A DNA stretch of 17,824 bases, taken from assembly GCA_021029095.1 (NCBI GenBank), contig JAJOHG010000474.1, forward strand, positions 1 to 17,824, written 5' to 3'. Shown piece after piece: positions 6,042 to 16,800 of this stretch. Below the pieces are notes generated by a model that searched no databases, was not told where the DNA came from, and saw nothing but the letters and a program-made list of their open reading frames with translations. Made by a program: the position numbers and the translations under genes. This DNA comes from Phellopilus nigrolimitatus (Eukaryota > Basidiomycota > Agaricomycetes > Hymenochaetales > Hymenochaetaceae). Numbering within the stretch: the stretch's first letter is position 1; every line of letters begins with the position of its first letter.

Positions 6042-8984
6042 CTACATTGCGGAGTACCGTTTTCTAGTTACCGATGACGCGGATCGCGTCGCTCTCATAG
6101 CCGAAACCGACACATTTTCCTTGGATACCGACGGCTTACTACGAGACGCTGACGGCTTCGCTCGGGGAGCCTTTGATACTGTGGCCGGCTGGGTGTTTAC
6201 ACCTGCCGGCATCCCCATGTCAACGAGTTGCGTGAAGAGCCAGCTGGCCTCTTCAAGGGCCGAGAGATATTCGGCTAGCTCGTTATTGGTTTTCGCGACC
6301 GAACGCCACCAGAATAACGTAAGTACTATCAGAAAGATACCATTTTTCCCCCCTTTGCGAACTGACGTCCAAGGCTCCGATTCAGGCGTGCAACGGGAGA
6401 AGGGCCAGTCTAGATCGTCCATGAACCGCCAATCAGGCATCAGGGCCTTCAGCCAAGCACGCCATTGTCCGGGATACACGCGTATATCGATCTTCGGGAT
6501 GGATGTGATGACGCGCTTCCTCTGGTTCCATTCGCGGACCACCAGTGGACGATTGACAGCAGCGAGGAGCTGATCGCACAGCTATTTTAAAATGCAGTTA
6601 ATATGGTAATGAAATCAAACAAAGCACGAACTTACACGTGAGTCCCGAACCGACATCTCGAAGGTGTGCCAGTTGAGGAGCAACTCATCCTCGCCCTCTC
6701 CACGGTACTTTGCGAGGAAGAATGCGAAAGGAGTTTGCATCCACTCCGGCAGCATGGTGATGTCGATTTCTGCCAATCTCTCCGCTGGAGATAGATCCGA
6801 AGGTTGAACCGATACCTTTGACGACACAGGACAGTCCACATCCATTTCTAGGTTATTTTCGCACACACTACGCGAAAGGGGACTAGCTTGCGTCCCGAAC
6901 GTCGCAGAAGATGTGTTATCGGACGCGAGTATGGTGGACGCAGTGACGGGCGCCTCGCCCGGCGTGATCGGAGACGATTCATCGGCGGGCATCACGCCGG
7001 ATGCAGGTGGAGCGGTCGCGGTGACGAGCGTCCCGCCAGGCGTGATTGGAGAGGATTCGTCGGCGGGTGTCGCACCGGACGCGGGTGCAACGGTTGCGTT
7101 GACGAGAGTTCCCCCAGGCGCAATCGGAGAGGATTCGTCGGTGGGCGTCACACCGGATGTGGGAGTATTGGCCGCAGTGAAAAGCGCCATGCCAGGTTGA
7201 GGAGCGCCATCATCTTCATCCTCAATGATCGCAGGTGTGCGACTAACGATTAATCGTGTTAGCACAGTAATCACGACCAGATAAATAAATAAAAAGACTC
7301 ACTAATTCACGCGTGCCCTTGAAGCACGGTTTGGGAGTCGTCGTACAGGCGGAGTAGGCCCAGTGGTAGCCGCCTTGCGCGTCTTGGCCTTCCCAGCTGC
7401 GGGCTGTCTTAACGTTAGGAATCTGAGAGCTTCGTCGATATTAAGAGCTTCCATGCTGATTTTGTTGCGCTGGATGTTGTGGAGGCGATTGAGCTCAAAC
7501 GAAGTCATCCGTCTGCCATCTCGAAGCCGCACGGTCTCGACACCGTTTATGACGGTGCGCGAAACAACCTCGAGGCCTGAGTCTGCACCTGACGGAGCAG
7601 GCGATGGTGATGTGTTAGTGTCCACGGAACTGTTCTCTCGCTCATCAAGTTCACTCATGTTGACATCGTCGTCGTCGCCGTCGCCGTCGTCACCGTCGCC
7701 GTCGTCGCCGTCGTCGTCGTCGTTGTCATTGTCGTTTCGGATAGGCGGACGTCGCTCTACGTGCATCGCGACATCCGTAATCGCCGTGTTCGGAGAGAGT
7801 GTCAGCGCGGCTGAAAACTGGTCCGCCAGCGGGGTATCGATGTCGTCGATGCTGGCCGCCTTCCTGTCAGCTTCCGCTAATGCGAGATATTAGTTCCTTT
7901 TTCCTTCACTTAAATGTATGATTCGGGAAATGTACTTACTGAAGCATTCCTTCACAAACGTCTTGAACGCATCCTGCACTTGCGTCTTGTATTGGGGGTG
8001 TTGCTCTTCATATCGCTGCTGAAGGCCGGCCGTAAGCCCAGTGGTGATACTATAGCAAGAGGTTATAAGACGATGGTACAACAAAGAGAAAAATAAATGT
8101 CTTACGAATGAACGATGATACGTCCGTTCCGGGCCGGCTCTGGGCCACCAACGTGACATACCATGACATGGCCAGTCTGCTCCTCGACAACACGTGACAT
8201 CTCGCTAAGAACCAGCTGCAAATTCCCAATCGCCCTATGTACTGTATCGTCAGACAGCGAGAAAAAATTGAATTGAACAATAACGAATTTCTTACCTCTG
8301 CTTGGCACAACATTCTTTCACCCGCGTATATTCCTCCTTGTCCAAGAGCTCATCTCCAGGCCTGGCTTCATCTTCGTCGTATGCGACATTCGCTGTGAGC
8401 GCGTCTCGGTGGGCTTCGACTTCCGCCTGGACCTCAGGCGACTCGGCCGCGTACAACTCACGAATCCGGCCATTCATGTACTTTATGAAGTCCTTGTGCC
8501 CGAGAGTGGAGTCCATAGCACGCTCCAGCTTCCATCCATCATCGATGATCGTCTTGAGTTTCTTCTCCCAGTAGATATCGGAGTACGCTTGTGTCAGCTG
8601 AAGTTTTTGCTTTTTCTTGGGCGACTTTCCGCTGAGCATACGCTGGAGGGACTCGCGGACGTTCCTAGTCTGAAGTCTGGTCTTGTCTCCACGCGTTCCT
8701 GTGTGGTTATTGAACCATGCTCTGATCCGCTGGATGAGTAATTTAGAAGGTGAGTTCTTGGAATAATACGAGCATGTGCTGGGACTGACCTTCGACATTA
8801 AGGCCCTACCCTGCTCGGCCGTCATATTCGGGCCCCTTGGCGCAGGATGGACGGTGAACCAATCGCCGAGAAACCTGGTCATGAAGACCTTTGTTCGTTT
8901 TCGTTCTTGAGCCGCCTCGAAAGCGCGAATGTTCGCCTTGAGATGAGTAAGCATTTGAGTAGTTGCCCATGGTCGATTGCCCAT
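6042..8984 (-). CDS. Seven-exon 862-aa protein of unknown function, probable transposon companion
   Basis: Exons (minus strand): 8984-8790, 8729-8296, 8234-8106, 8049-7940, 7876-7303, 7242-6636, 6581-6042. The introns are 54-63 nt and start GTCAGT, GTAAGA, GTAAGA, GTAAGT, GTGAGT, GTAAGT; the spliced length (2,589 nt) is an exact multiple of three. Residues 1-210 are basic and helical (AQERKRTKVF, then RIRAWFNN). About 210-253 contain 'EEQTGHVMV..VGGPEP..NGRI', a motif I recall from uncharacterised agaricomycete proteins. An acidic Asp/Gly tract lies at about 338-360. A 26-residue Ser/Pro/Thr-rich unit is repeated three times (about 509-586, nt 6927-7160). The C-terminal domain has 'WRAWLKALMPDWR' and 'NGIFLIVLTLFWW', also typical of that family. 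No catalytic motif is evident. It faces away from the KDZ gene. An additional 5' exon cannot be excluded. Confidence 0.8.
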
Positions 8985-9776
8985 GTCGAAGTGCGGTGGT
9001 AAATTACGGAGGATGCGCAGGCGAGTTCAAAGGGAGGACGCTTCAGCATTTGCTGATGTTTCTTGAGATAGTTTTTATGCGAACCAGGTCTGTTCGTTTC
9101 GCTCTTCATTTAATCACTTATTTCGCTCCCAAATGCATTACCCTTGGCGCGCGATCCTATCGTCTCGACGACAGTCGCCCGAGCGTTTGCTAAGATTTAT
9201 CAAGATCTAGGCATGCAATAGCTATTTGCAGGAATTTCGGCAAATGCGTCTAGTGTAAAACAAATGCGATTTGATGCTCAAGGACGACGGAATGACAGCG
9301 AGTATGTACGGTCGTTTCAAATGTTTTATTTCTGAATTTCTCGCTATCCTACAGAACATATTCGCTTCCAGCGTAGATAATCATACAGCAGTAGCTGAAC
9401 AAATGGCCCTCACAGAATCCTACATACCTCAGATTCTACCCGCATGGCCACCTGCATGGCCACCACATATCGAATACCCAACTCGCGCATTGGGCGCATC
9501 AGCAGATGATGTTTAATGCGCAACAATCCCAACAGTCTACCATTAACTCTAAAAGCGCGATGGCCGCCTACCGATCGAGTGCCGCAAACGTCATCGTCCG
9601 ATCGATCGCGTTAGGCACTATATTGCGCGCCAGAAAGTTATTCGGCTACCGTCAACTTTGCTTGCGCATACACAAGAATCCACGATGGTCGTTCTAGCGT
9701 ATCAATAGCGCAACAAGAACTCTACGAATCTCATTCTGGGACACATTTCTGTGTACTCGTGCTCGTAGTAGCGGAG

Positions 9777-9823
9777 GGCAAGTGCGTCTAATAGGGCAGA
9801 GGAAGGCAAGTGCGTCTAATAGG
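9777..9823. repeat. Two exact 19-bp direct repeats, 28 bp apart
   Basis: GGCAAGTGCGTCTAATAGG at 9777-9795 and 9805-9823. A related word CAAATGCGTCTAGTG occurs near 9242. Possibly the remains of a larger array; no function is evident. Confidence 0.8.
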
Positions 9824-10022
9824 ACGGAGCTCCCATCGTCATATTTTGGCCGACAAGTGGATAAGTCGATTTGGTTAGCGCAATGGAAGGTCTTTGTTTA
9901 AGCTCATACTTCGTGAACGTAAACCAGAGAAGCCGCTTTGGTTCTTTCTGTTACAATGCCGCTTCTTCTGAGGCACATTAAATTTGTCCTTCACGAACCG
10001 ATATAATTATCGTGAGCTCTAC

Positions 10023-10050
10023 TATTTATTTATTTATTTATTTATTTACT
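10023..10050. repeat. (TTTA)n microsatellite
   Basis: Six or so uninterrupted TTTA units between the ACTA before and the ACTTTATG after. A simple repeat. Confidence 0.95.
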
Positions 10051-10440
10051 TTATGAAGCAGAAACACAGAACAGAACGGCAAACGTTTATCATGAAGGAC
10101 AATAAGAACGGGCCAAACAATCAAGCTTAAAAGCTCTGTGAGTCAATGCGCTTGACAAGCTTGATCCGGCGCTGAAAAGGCGGAAGCGAATACTTGATAG
10201 GCATGGGAATATTCTGATGCACTGTAGCGGCCATCTGCTAGCGTTGTTTGCTTACTTTCTTCTATGGTAGGTTCTTTGTATTAGAAAAGGGTGGAGGAAT
10301 TCCAAATATACTGACATCTCTTCTCGCTCCCTCGGATTCGAACTATTTCGAAGCAAAACTTAGGTTCAAAGATGTGCATCTCCCGTTTATTTGGTCCAGA
10401 CAAACAGAACTCGTAAGTGATAAATTCTGGCGCCCCGCCC

Positions 10441-10586
10441 ACCCTTCCTGCATCTCATTCCCACTTTTCTGTTTCGCATCGGTTCATCCCCCTTTTTCTT
10501 CTCTCTTTGTTTTGTGCGTCATCTTATTCGCCACCCCCTATCTAAATTGACGTCTTTTCTCAGTGCCAAAAAAAAAAAAAACTGTT
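10441..10586 (+). promoter_or_regulatory. Pyrimidine-rich promoter/5' leader of the RNase H1-N gene
   Basis: The plus strand is strongly C/T-biased from about 10441 to 10560, a common feature upstream of fungal transcription starts. An A13-14 homopolymer (about 10568-10581) sits directly before the ATG at 10587; it is a likely site of length variation in the leader. No TATA box can be asserted. Confidence 0.4.
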
Positions 10587-11641
10587 ATGTCGTTCCCAGC
10601 CTCCGGTCGCGGCCACGACGGGCGTCGCAACGACGCGCCCAGCAAATCTACGTCCCCTGGCGGGTCTGTGCCCCCTAATGGTCCTCCCGGCGGTCCCAAT
10701 GGCTCCCCCGACCCCACTGACGACATTGTGAACCGGCTGACACTTTTGTTCTTGGTTATACTTCGTTTTATGATCTCGCTGCTGCTTGCTTTCGCCTACG
10801 CTGTCGCGACAGTCGCAAACACCGGCCTATACCCTGACCGCGGCGTAACAGACTCCGACTCGGACGGCCACCCCCCTGACGGGCCACCCGGGGACCCCGG
10901 AGGTCCCAGGGCTGGCACGTCGCAGACGGCAGGAGTCCCTCAGTCTGCTGACTCTATTGGTGACTGCAACGCCGGTACCCGGTGGTACTGCGTATTCGTC
11001 GGCCGCGAAGTTGGAATATACAATAGTTGGTAAGTCTTTGCGTCTAAACTATTTTGACATACACTAATAAATTACAGGGACGAGGTAGTTACGCATACGA
11101 CCGGCGTGCCAGGACAAAGCCAGCGTCGCTACGCGAGCCAGGCTGAGGCCACGCGGTCTTTCAACCTCGCTCTCGCTTCCGGTCGAGTTCGTCGGATCGA
11201 CACGGCTGTCCCAGCGACGGCCTCGACGTAAGTACTGCACCTCTTTCTTACTTATTTATTTTAATTTTTCTTCTCGCAGACACAACGTCCCAACGCGCTC
11301 TGTTCGCTTCGAACCGCCTTCTTCGTCTCAAACGTACGTGCTTTGATAGATTATATTGTATTGCAGCTAAATTCAGATTCAGCGCTTTTGAGCCTGGCCC
11401 GTCTTCGTCTTCGCCTCCTGCGCCCCCTGCCGCTCATACCTACGTCGGCCCGTCCGCCCCTACTTCCGCTGCATCATTCTCCGAGCGTGGACTGACTACG
11501 CCTTCAGACGTCAGTACGGTCTCCGAAACGTCAACAGAATACAATGAAGACCCTGACTTTAGTGACTTATGCTCTCAGGTCATCGAGGAAGAGGATATTC
11601 CGCCCCCGAAGAGCAAAGGAAAAGGGAAAGGCCGAGAATAA
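10587..11641 (+). CDS. RNase H1 N-terminal (hybrid-binding) domain protein with a predicted membrane segment
   Basis: Exons 10587-11029, 11078-11227, 11280-11333, 11377-11641; introns 11030-11077, 11228-11279 and 11334-11376, all with GTAAGT/GTACGT donors. The spliced length is 912 nt, giving 303 aa. Residues 1-50 are Gly/Pro-rich and polar. Residues 51-77 are hydrophobic (LTLLFLVILRFMISLLLAFA and on), a likely transmembrane helix. At 132-188, 'RWYCVFVGREVGIYNSWDEV', later 'RYASQAEA' and 'F', match the RNase H1 N-terminal/caulimovirus viroplasmin fold (GR-x-x-GIY-x-x-W), which in RNase H1 binds RNA:DNA hybrids. The tail is Ser/Pro-rich, then acidic, then basic (KSKGKGKG). There is no RNase H catalytic domain, so enzymatic activity is not expected. 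AATAAA overlaps the stop. Such proteins are widespread in Agaricomycetes, with unknown role. The last acceptor is chosen because the alternative (11366) gives an immediate stop. Confidence 0.85.
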
Positions 11642-12965
11642 AAAATTAAATAAATACACGTATACGTTTTCTTGGCCGTTAGATGTTTTCTTGATTATTT
11701 TCTTGCTCCAAAGTCGTGCATGTATCCGACTTCGCCTCCCCCGCTCCGTCGCTCGTATCATTCCTTTCTTTCTTGTCCTGCCGTCTGCTTGTTCCACCAA
11801 TCCCAGCCCCAGAATCCACCCTTCCATGTTAACCTTGCGTGGCATAAACTACTTTCGCTGTAACAACCAGCCATACCTACGCGCACGCTTGGAAAATATA
11901 TGTGTTTTGTCTGCTCATACTGAAATGGCCATATTAAGACAACAACCTGCTGTTTACAGCAAGTCTTCTGGGATCGACATGTATTAGGATCAGTACTTCA
12001 CCATCTTAGCTTCGCATGCAGATCATTGCAAAAGGTTCTCAGTGGCGCGATGATCACCATGAGAAGCAATGCAGATCGGCCGACTACAACATCCAGAAGG
12101 AGTCGACCCTTCATCTTGTCCTTCGTCTACACATGGTTCATACAATATTCAGAACCGCACTACCCATACAATTGCTTTTGCATCTGCATGGTAAAGCTGA
12201 TTAAGTTCCGTAGTTGTAAAGTTTTCCGATTCATTATCTACATGATTGTACATACACTTGCTTCGAGTCACTAACCTCCGAAATATAAGTGGTACAATTG
12301 ATACTGTACTCGCTGAACTCCCTTTGTGTCAGCACTCGACCATTATATTAGCTTTAATAATATTAATTAACAAATTATTGATCGTACTTGAGAACACAAT
12401 AGCCTTCGAGGAGTTTAGAAGTGTAAGTTGTGTGACAGTACAAATTATTTGGAGCCGTTTACCCCGCTGTGTACACCCGTGAAAAGTTGGAATTGATATT
12501 GCTTCCAATTACCATGTATGTCCTGCACGGAGCAATTGAAAACATGAAGGGCTCGATATACATCTACAGCTACGACCTCTGAGTCTCGCCTTCGACAGAC
12601 TGAAGACAGATTTCGGGAGTGTGTCAACCCGAACCGAGTGCCGAAAAGACATACTGGTAGAAGTGTATCTTATTGCTATAGACCGAGTTGGCAGTCCTCA
12701 GACGCAACTGTATGTCAGTCTTTCGTTCCCTTGTTTTAGAGAGGATATGCATTATATTCTTTATTAAGATAGGAATCAATCCACATAATGAGATTATCCA
12801 GGATGTATGCGTTCTTAAATGTCTCCTGTGCTCCGAGGTGCAATCTCTTCACTCTCTCTGAGAGTTCCGCCCAACAGAGTGAATCGTAAAGTGACCGACC
12901 ATATACAAAGAGAGCCATCAGCGATGTCTTATCTGAGTTCGCATCCAGAGAATTCGTCATCGCTC
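11642..12965. other. Intergenic region, no supportable gene
   Basis: It starts with the 3' UTR of the preceding gene, followed by pyrimidine-rich DNA (11720-11830) and AT-rich DNA around 12340-12380 (TAATATTAATTAAC). The open frames (11544-11987, 12016-12482) are short and Ile/Leu/Ser-biased without domain patterns. A repeated word ATGCAGATC occurs at about 12016 and 12070. Confidence 0.5.
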
Positions 12966-13052
12966 GAACGCGATCGAGAAAACAGTACAGTTTTTGTCGC
13001 AAACCTTCCAACAACTGCAGCTGACCAGGGCCTTATCACAACGCTCAAAGGT
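12966..13052 (+). pseudogene. RRM-like fragment, possibly from a Prp24/SART3-type gene
   Basis: In the plus frame, 'RDRENSTVFVANLPTTAADQ' then 'GLITTLKG' reads as the first strand (RNP2-like VFVANLP) and first helix of an RNA-recognition motif. The preceding 'RDRENSTVFVA' resembles the linker just before an RRM in Prp24/SART3 splicing factors. After 13052 the frame carries no RNP1 or following strand and stops within ten codons, even if the nearby short GTAACT...CCAG intron is removed. So it is at most a fragment. An antisense ORF (12736-13014) overlaps it and cannot be excluded as the real reading. This is pattern recall only, moderate to low certainty. Confidence 0.38.
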
Positions 13053-13770
13053 CATTCTCCGGAATCCAGGTAACTGACTTAATCATTTGATAAAACTTTC
13101 CAGCGAGATACCGTCAAGAGCTTGACGAAGGCGCCATGTATTCTATTGCTACCGTCCCTTGCTATCACTTCAAGGTCCGTTCCGACGGTGAATCGGAACA
13201 AGCGTACATTGATGCTCTAGAAGGTAAACTACGTACTCGAAGGCAGCCTTATGGTACCCACGCATCTGTTCTCACCTCAAAAGTAGCACATCAACTTCAT
13301 GTTCTTGCACACACGCCCTTAGAAGCTTCTGACAACTCGCTTTTTGTCTTCCTTTGTCTTCCTGAAAGTGTTTTCACATTCGGCCTTCCTGAGTTGTATG
13401 TATATCTGCTAATATGGAGGATCAAGGGACCTGCTTTAATTCTCTTGGGCTGTTAAACACGAGTATTCGAAGACGACTGTGTGCTACCCGCACGTAAGCC
13501 CTCTTAATTGTGTTCTTCTTACAGTAACTCATTGCCCTCTTGCAAACACGTCTGATGTATCTAACGACTTGGCGTCTTTTTTCTCTGCGTCTTGTCCGAG
13601 GGCAACGAAGGTTGGGAAAAAGGTGGGTAAATCACATAGCACTTGAAGGTGACCACATGGGAATTCACCCGATTATATTTCATTAAATGTAGCAAATTGC
13701 CCACCACAAACGCGTTGAGGCTTTTCGACACTTTCCAGTCCTGCATTCAGCTTTCTTTCCTTAGGTTTGG
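13053..13770. other. Region upstream of the KDZ gene, no supportable gene
   Basis: A 106-codon plus-strand frame (13136-13456) and a 61-codon minus-strand frame (13561-13746) are present, but neither shows a family pattern or good splice context. Part of this stretch may continue the RRM-like fragment in damaged form. Confidence 0.45.
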
Positions 13771-13894
13771 ATAAAAATAATGCGCGTGAGCGTACTGTCG
13801 ATCTTCGCCTATTCGCCTCCGGCTATCCTTCTTTTTTGCACGCAACCACCGTCCTGCAGAACCTCCCCCCATCGCAAAAAGCTACAAATACACG
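13771..13894 (+). promoter_or_regulatory. Probable promoter/5' leader of the KDZ transposase gene
   Basis: An A/T-rich element GGATAAAAATAAT (about 13768-13780) lies about 120 bp before the start codon, followed by a C/T-rich segment (CGCCTCCGGCTATCCTTC, CCCCCCATCGC) and ACACGATGG around the ATG. These are compatible with a fungal core promoter; no transcription start can be fixed. Confidence 0.35.
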
Positions 13895-16800
13895 ATGGGT
13901 CGTCGTAAAAAATCCAAAGCTCTCATATTCGTCGACCGCTGCACTTCTGACGACGACTCTGTGGATGCAATGGATCCTGTCTATGCCATGTCGCGGGACG
14001 TAGCAACATTCATGGGATACAGCGGGCGTCGTAGAACTCGCACAGCGTATGCGGAGGACGACATCCTCGTCTCAGATCAAGGCGTCGACTTTCCTATGTA
14101 CTTACTGCCCGAGGTCGATTCTGATATCGAAAATGACGTTGTTTGCGGCGAAAACTACTACAACAACGACGACGACGACGACGACGACGCTGGCGACGCC
14201 AACGACACGCCCGGTCTATTACCAGTTGGTGATGATGACGATGACGATGTTGACGCAGTCTCCGGATTCACTTCTGACCATGAAGACCCTAATGTACACT
14301 ACATTAGTGATTATGTGGCGAAGAGTGGACGAGGCGTAAGTTTTTCTATATTAACTGTTATTTACCCTATAATGTGTACTAAACATTCGTACTACAGAAT
14401 CAATCACTGTATGATTGGATTCCTCATCGAGATGATCTGCTCGATGAGCTGCATCGTCACGATGGATTTCTGCAAGATCCTGCTGAGCAGTGCTCCGAAC
14501 ACGACGAGGCGTCTTGTACGAAGTGTACCGGATGTGGGTATGAGATTAGTGGCGTGTTCAGATGTAAGGATTGCTTCCAGTCGGCGTATATGTGCTCCGG
14601 TTGTATGGTCGAGCGTCATACACACGGGCCGCTGCATCGAGTCGAGGTACGTACAGAGTCAAACATTTATCGTTAAACAAGTAATATTGATGCAGCTCTA
14701 GCAATGGTGCAAAACGCATTGGAGGAGGACCTCCCTTGCGATCATGGGCCTTGTAGTCGCGTTCGGGCATAAAGGTGGTTTATGTCCAAATCCCGAACCG
14801 CTTGCTCGCACTGTTACCGTCATCGACGTGAGCGGGATCCACAAAGTCAAGGTGTCTCTTTGCGACTGCAGCGCAGCTTCTGCTGAGGCCGGTCTTCCAC
14901 ATAATCAATATCTTCGGGTGGGGTGGTTCCCGGCGACGTACAAGCATCCCCGAACTGTTGTCACCTTCTCTTGTCTTGCGCAATTTCACCTCCTCACAGT
15001 TCAGGGAAAGGTTACTGGCTTCGATTACTATCAAACTCTGGTTCGTCTCACGGACAACACGAATATCGATCCGCCTCCAGTAAGTTTCATGTCATAATTT
15101 ATCTTGAAATCACATTGATCTTTATTTGTTCTAGCGACGCTATGAGGAATTCATGCGCGTTTGTCGTCTCTGGCGACACCTCAAGTTGCTCAAGCGGGCA
15201 GGTGTCGCACTCGATCCGGGTGGCGTGGCATCTGCGAAGCCTGGATCGTGCGCTATCGAATGTCCCGCCTGCCCTCACCCCATCAAAAATCCGCGACCAC
15301 TGTCTGACAATGAAGACGAAAATAATGCGTGAGTAACTCTGCTGACATCACTAATCAAAATTACTTACGCATTCGTAAAAGGTTGCTGGATACCCTCTTC
15401 GTCATGATGGATGCAAATTTCCGTCTCAAATGTAAAGATAGAAAGTTTGTCGACCCGTCTTTGGGTTCTGGCCTCGCGTTTTACGTAGAGGAGACTGCGT
15501 ATGATGAATACCTGAGCACGTGTCCCCCACAGGAAGAGGTGAATGGCTCCAGTTGCTGTATGTAATACTGGAGAATGCTGAAATTAAGATTAGATTAACA
15601 TTTGTGACTCTGGATTACACGCCGTGGACCATGCAAACACGCGTGGAGTAGAAGGATACTCCTCAACCGGACTCGGGGCGTGTCAGTGTCGTCATATGCT
15701 CGTGCGGCCGAATGGTGTTGGTGATCTACAGCGTGGCGAAAAGTGAGCAATTCTCAATCGAATTTGAGACGAGTATGCTAATAACAGCGTAGATATTGCA
15801 ACATGGATTACATATTCTTTTCTGCCATTTCTGGATCAGACCCGAAGCGTCTCGTCATATCTTATGATATCGCTTGTCAATGGTCTCGGAACATACTCAC
15901 TCGTTCGACTATTCTCCCGTCCGACATCCAGTTTGACCTCGAGCGCGCCATGGTTGAGTATGTCATACCTAAATTTCATGTCCGCGCGCACGGTCTGTCC
16001 TGCCAGTCGACATTTTCTCTTAATTTCCGAAGACATATGGCCCGGACGGATGGCGAGAATATTGAGCGTGGTTGGGCTTGGATGAATCCGGCTTCTCTGA
16101 GTACTCGCGAGATGGGTCCTGGAGCCCGACGAGATACGTTGGATGATCAATGGTGCTTCTGGAATATCGTCATCAGATCAAGACTTGGTACGAGCGTCGT
16201 CATTTTGTAATGGCTCACGCTGACCTTTTTTTTAGGGACTACCTTAGCGCGTCGCCTCGAAGAGGCAGTATTAGAAGCTCGGGATCAGCGGCGCCAGCAT
16301 ATCGAGTTTACCAAGACGTTTCCGCCAGCTACTGTCGCGCAATGGTCAGCAATGGTCGACATATGGAACAAAGATCCACATAAGGCGGCAAACCCTTACT
16401 CTGAACCTGAGCCTGGTGAGTCGTTTATTATGACATTTCTGAACGTTGTAAACTAAGTAATTCCCCTTCAGACACCACAATTGTCCACGTTCGGCGCGAG
16501 CTCATCGCTGAAGAAAACGCAGAAACTATGAATGGAACCATGCCGTTGCACGCGACATCGGCGAGTCAAATGCTGACCGTCGGCTTCGAATTAGAAGAGC
16601 AACAGTAGGTCAAATAATAATAGACTGTCTTTCCAGGAACTGATTTGTTTGCTTGCCACGCCAGAAACATGCTGAAGGCACTGTCTGAAGGAGCGAGGAA
16701 AAAATCCAAAGATAATTCAAGAACACTGGCCGTCGAGAATAAGGATTCGACGTTACGCCGTAAAATCGTCATGTGGCAGAATATTCAGAGGATGTATATG

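Larger units (their letters stand above)
8985..10440. other. Long intergenic region, no supportable gene
   Basis: This holds the presumed promoter of the minus-strand gene at its left and about 1.4 kb of moderately AT-rich sequence. The open frames here (9271-9516, 9506-9697, 10248-10550) are short, lack family patterns and have no clear splice partners. Small structures seen: a tandem CTGCATGGCCAC-type duplication near 9440-9463 and the repeats listed separately. Confidence 0.5.

Noticed and set aside
6121..7253. Plus-strand ORFs of 95-150 codons
   Set aside because: Antisense shadows of exons 6 and 7 of the minus-strand 862-aa gene; the Gly/Arg-rich products mirror its repeats.
7363..7893. 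176-codon plus-strand ORF
   Set aside because: Antisense to exon 5 of the 862-aa gene; its poly-Ser region is the complement of the Asp-coding tract.
8302..8741. Plus-strand ORFs of 90 and 110 codons
   Set aside because: Antisense to exon 2 of the 862-aa gene.
12736..13014. 92-codon minus-strand ORF
   Set aside because: It starts at TTG, a stop lies shortly upstream, no family pattern is seen, and it lies opposite the RRM-like peptide. Kept only as an alternative reading.
14049..14339. 96-codon plus-strand ORF with a Thr run
   Set aside because: Alternate frame of the GAC repeat in KDZ exon 1; the KDZ frame has the family match downstream.
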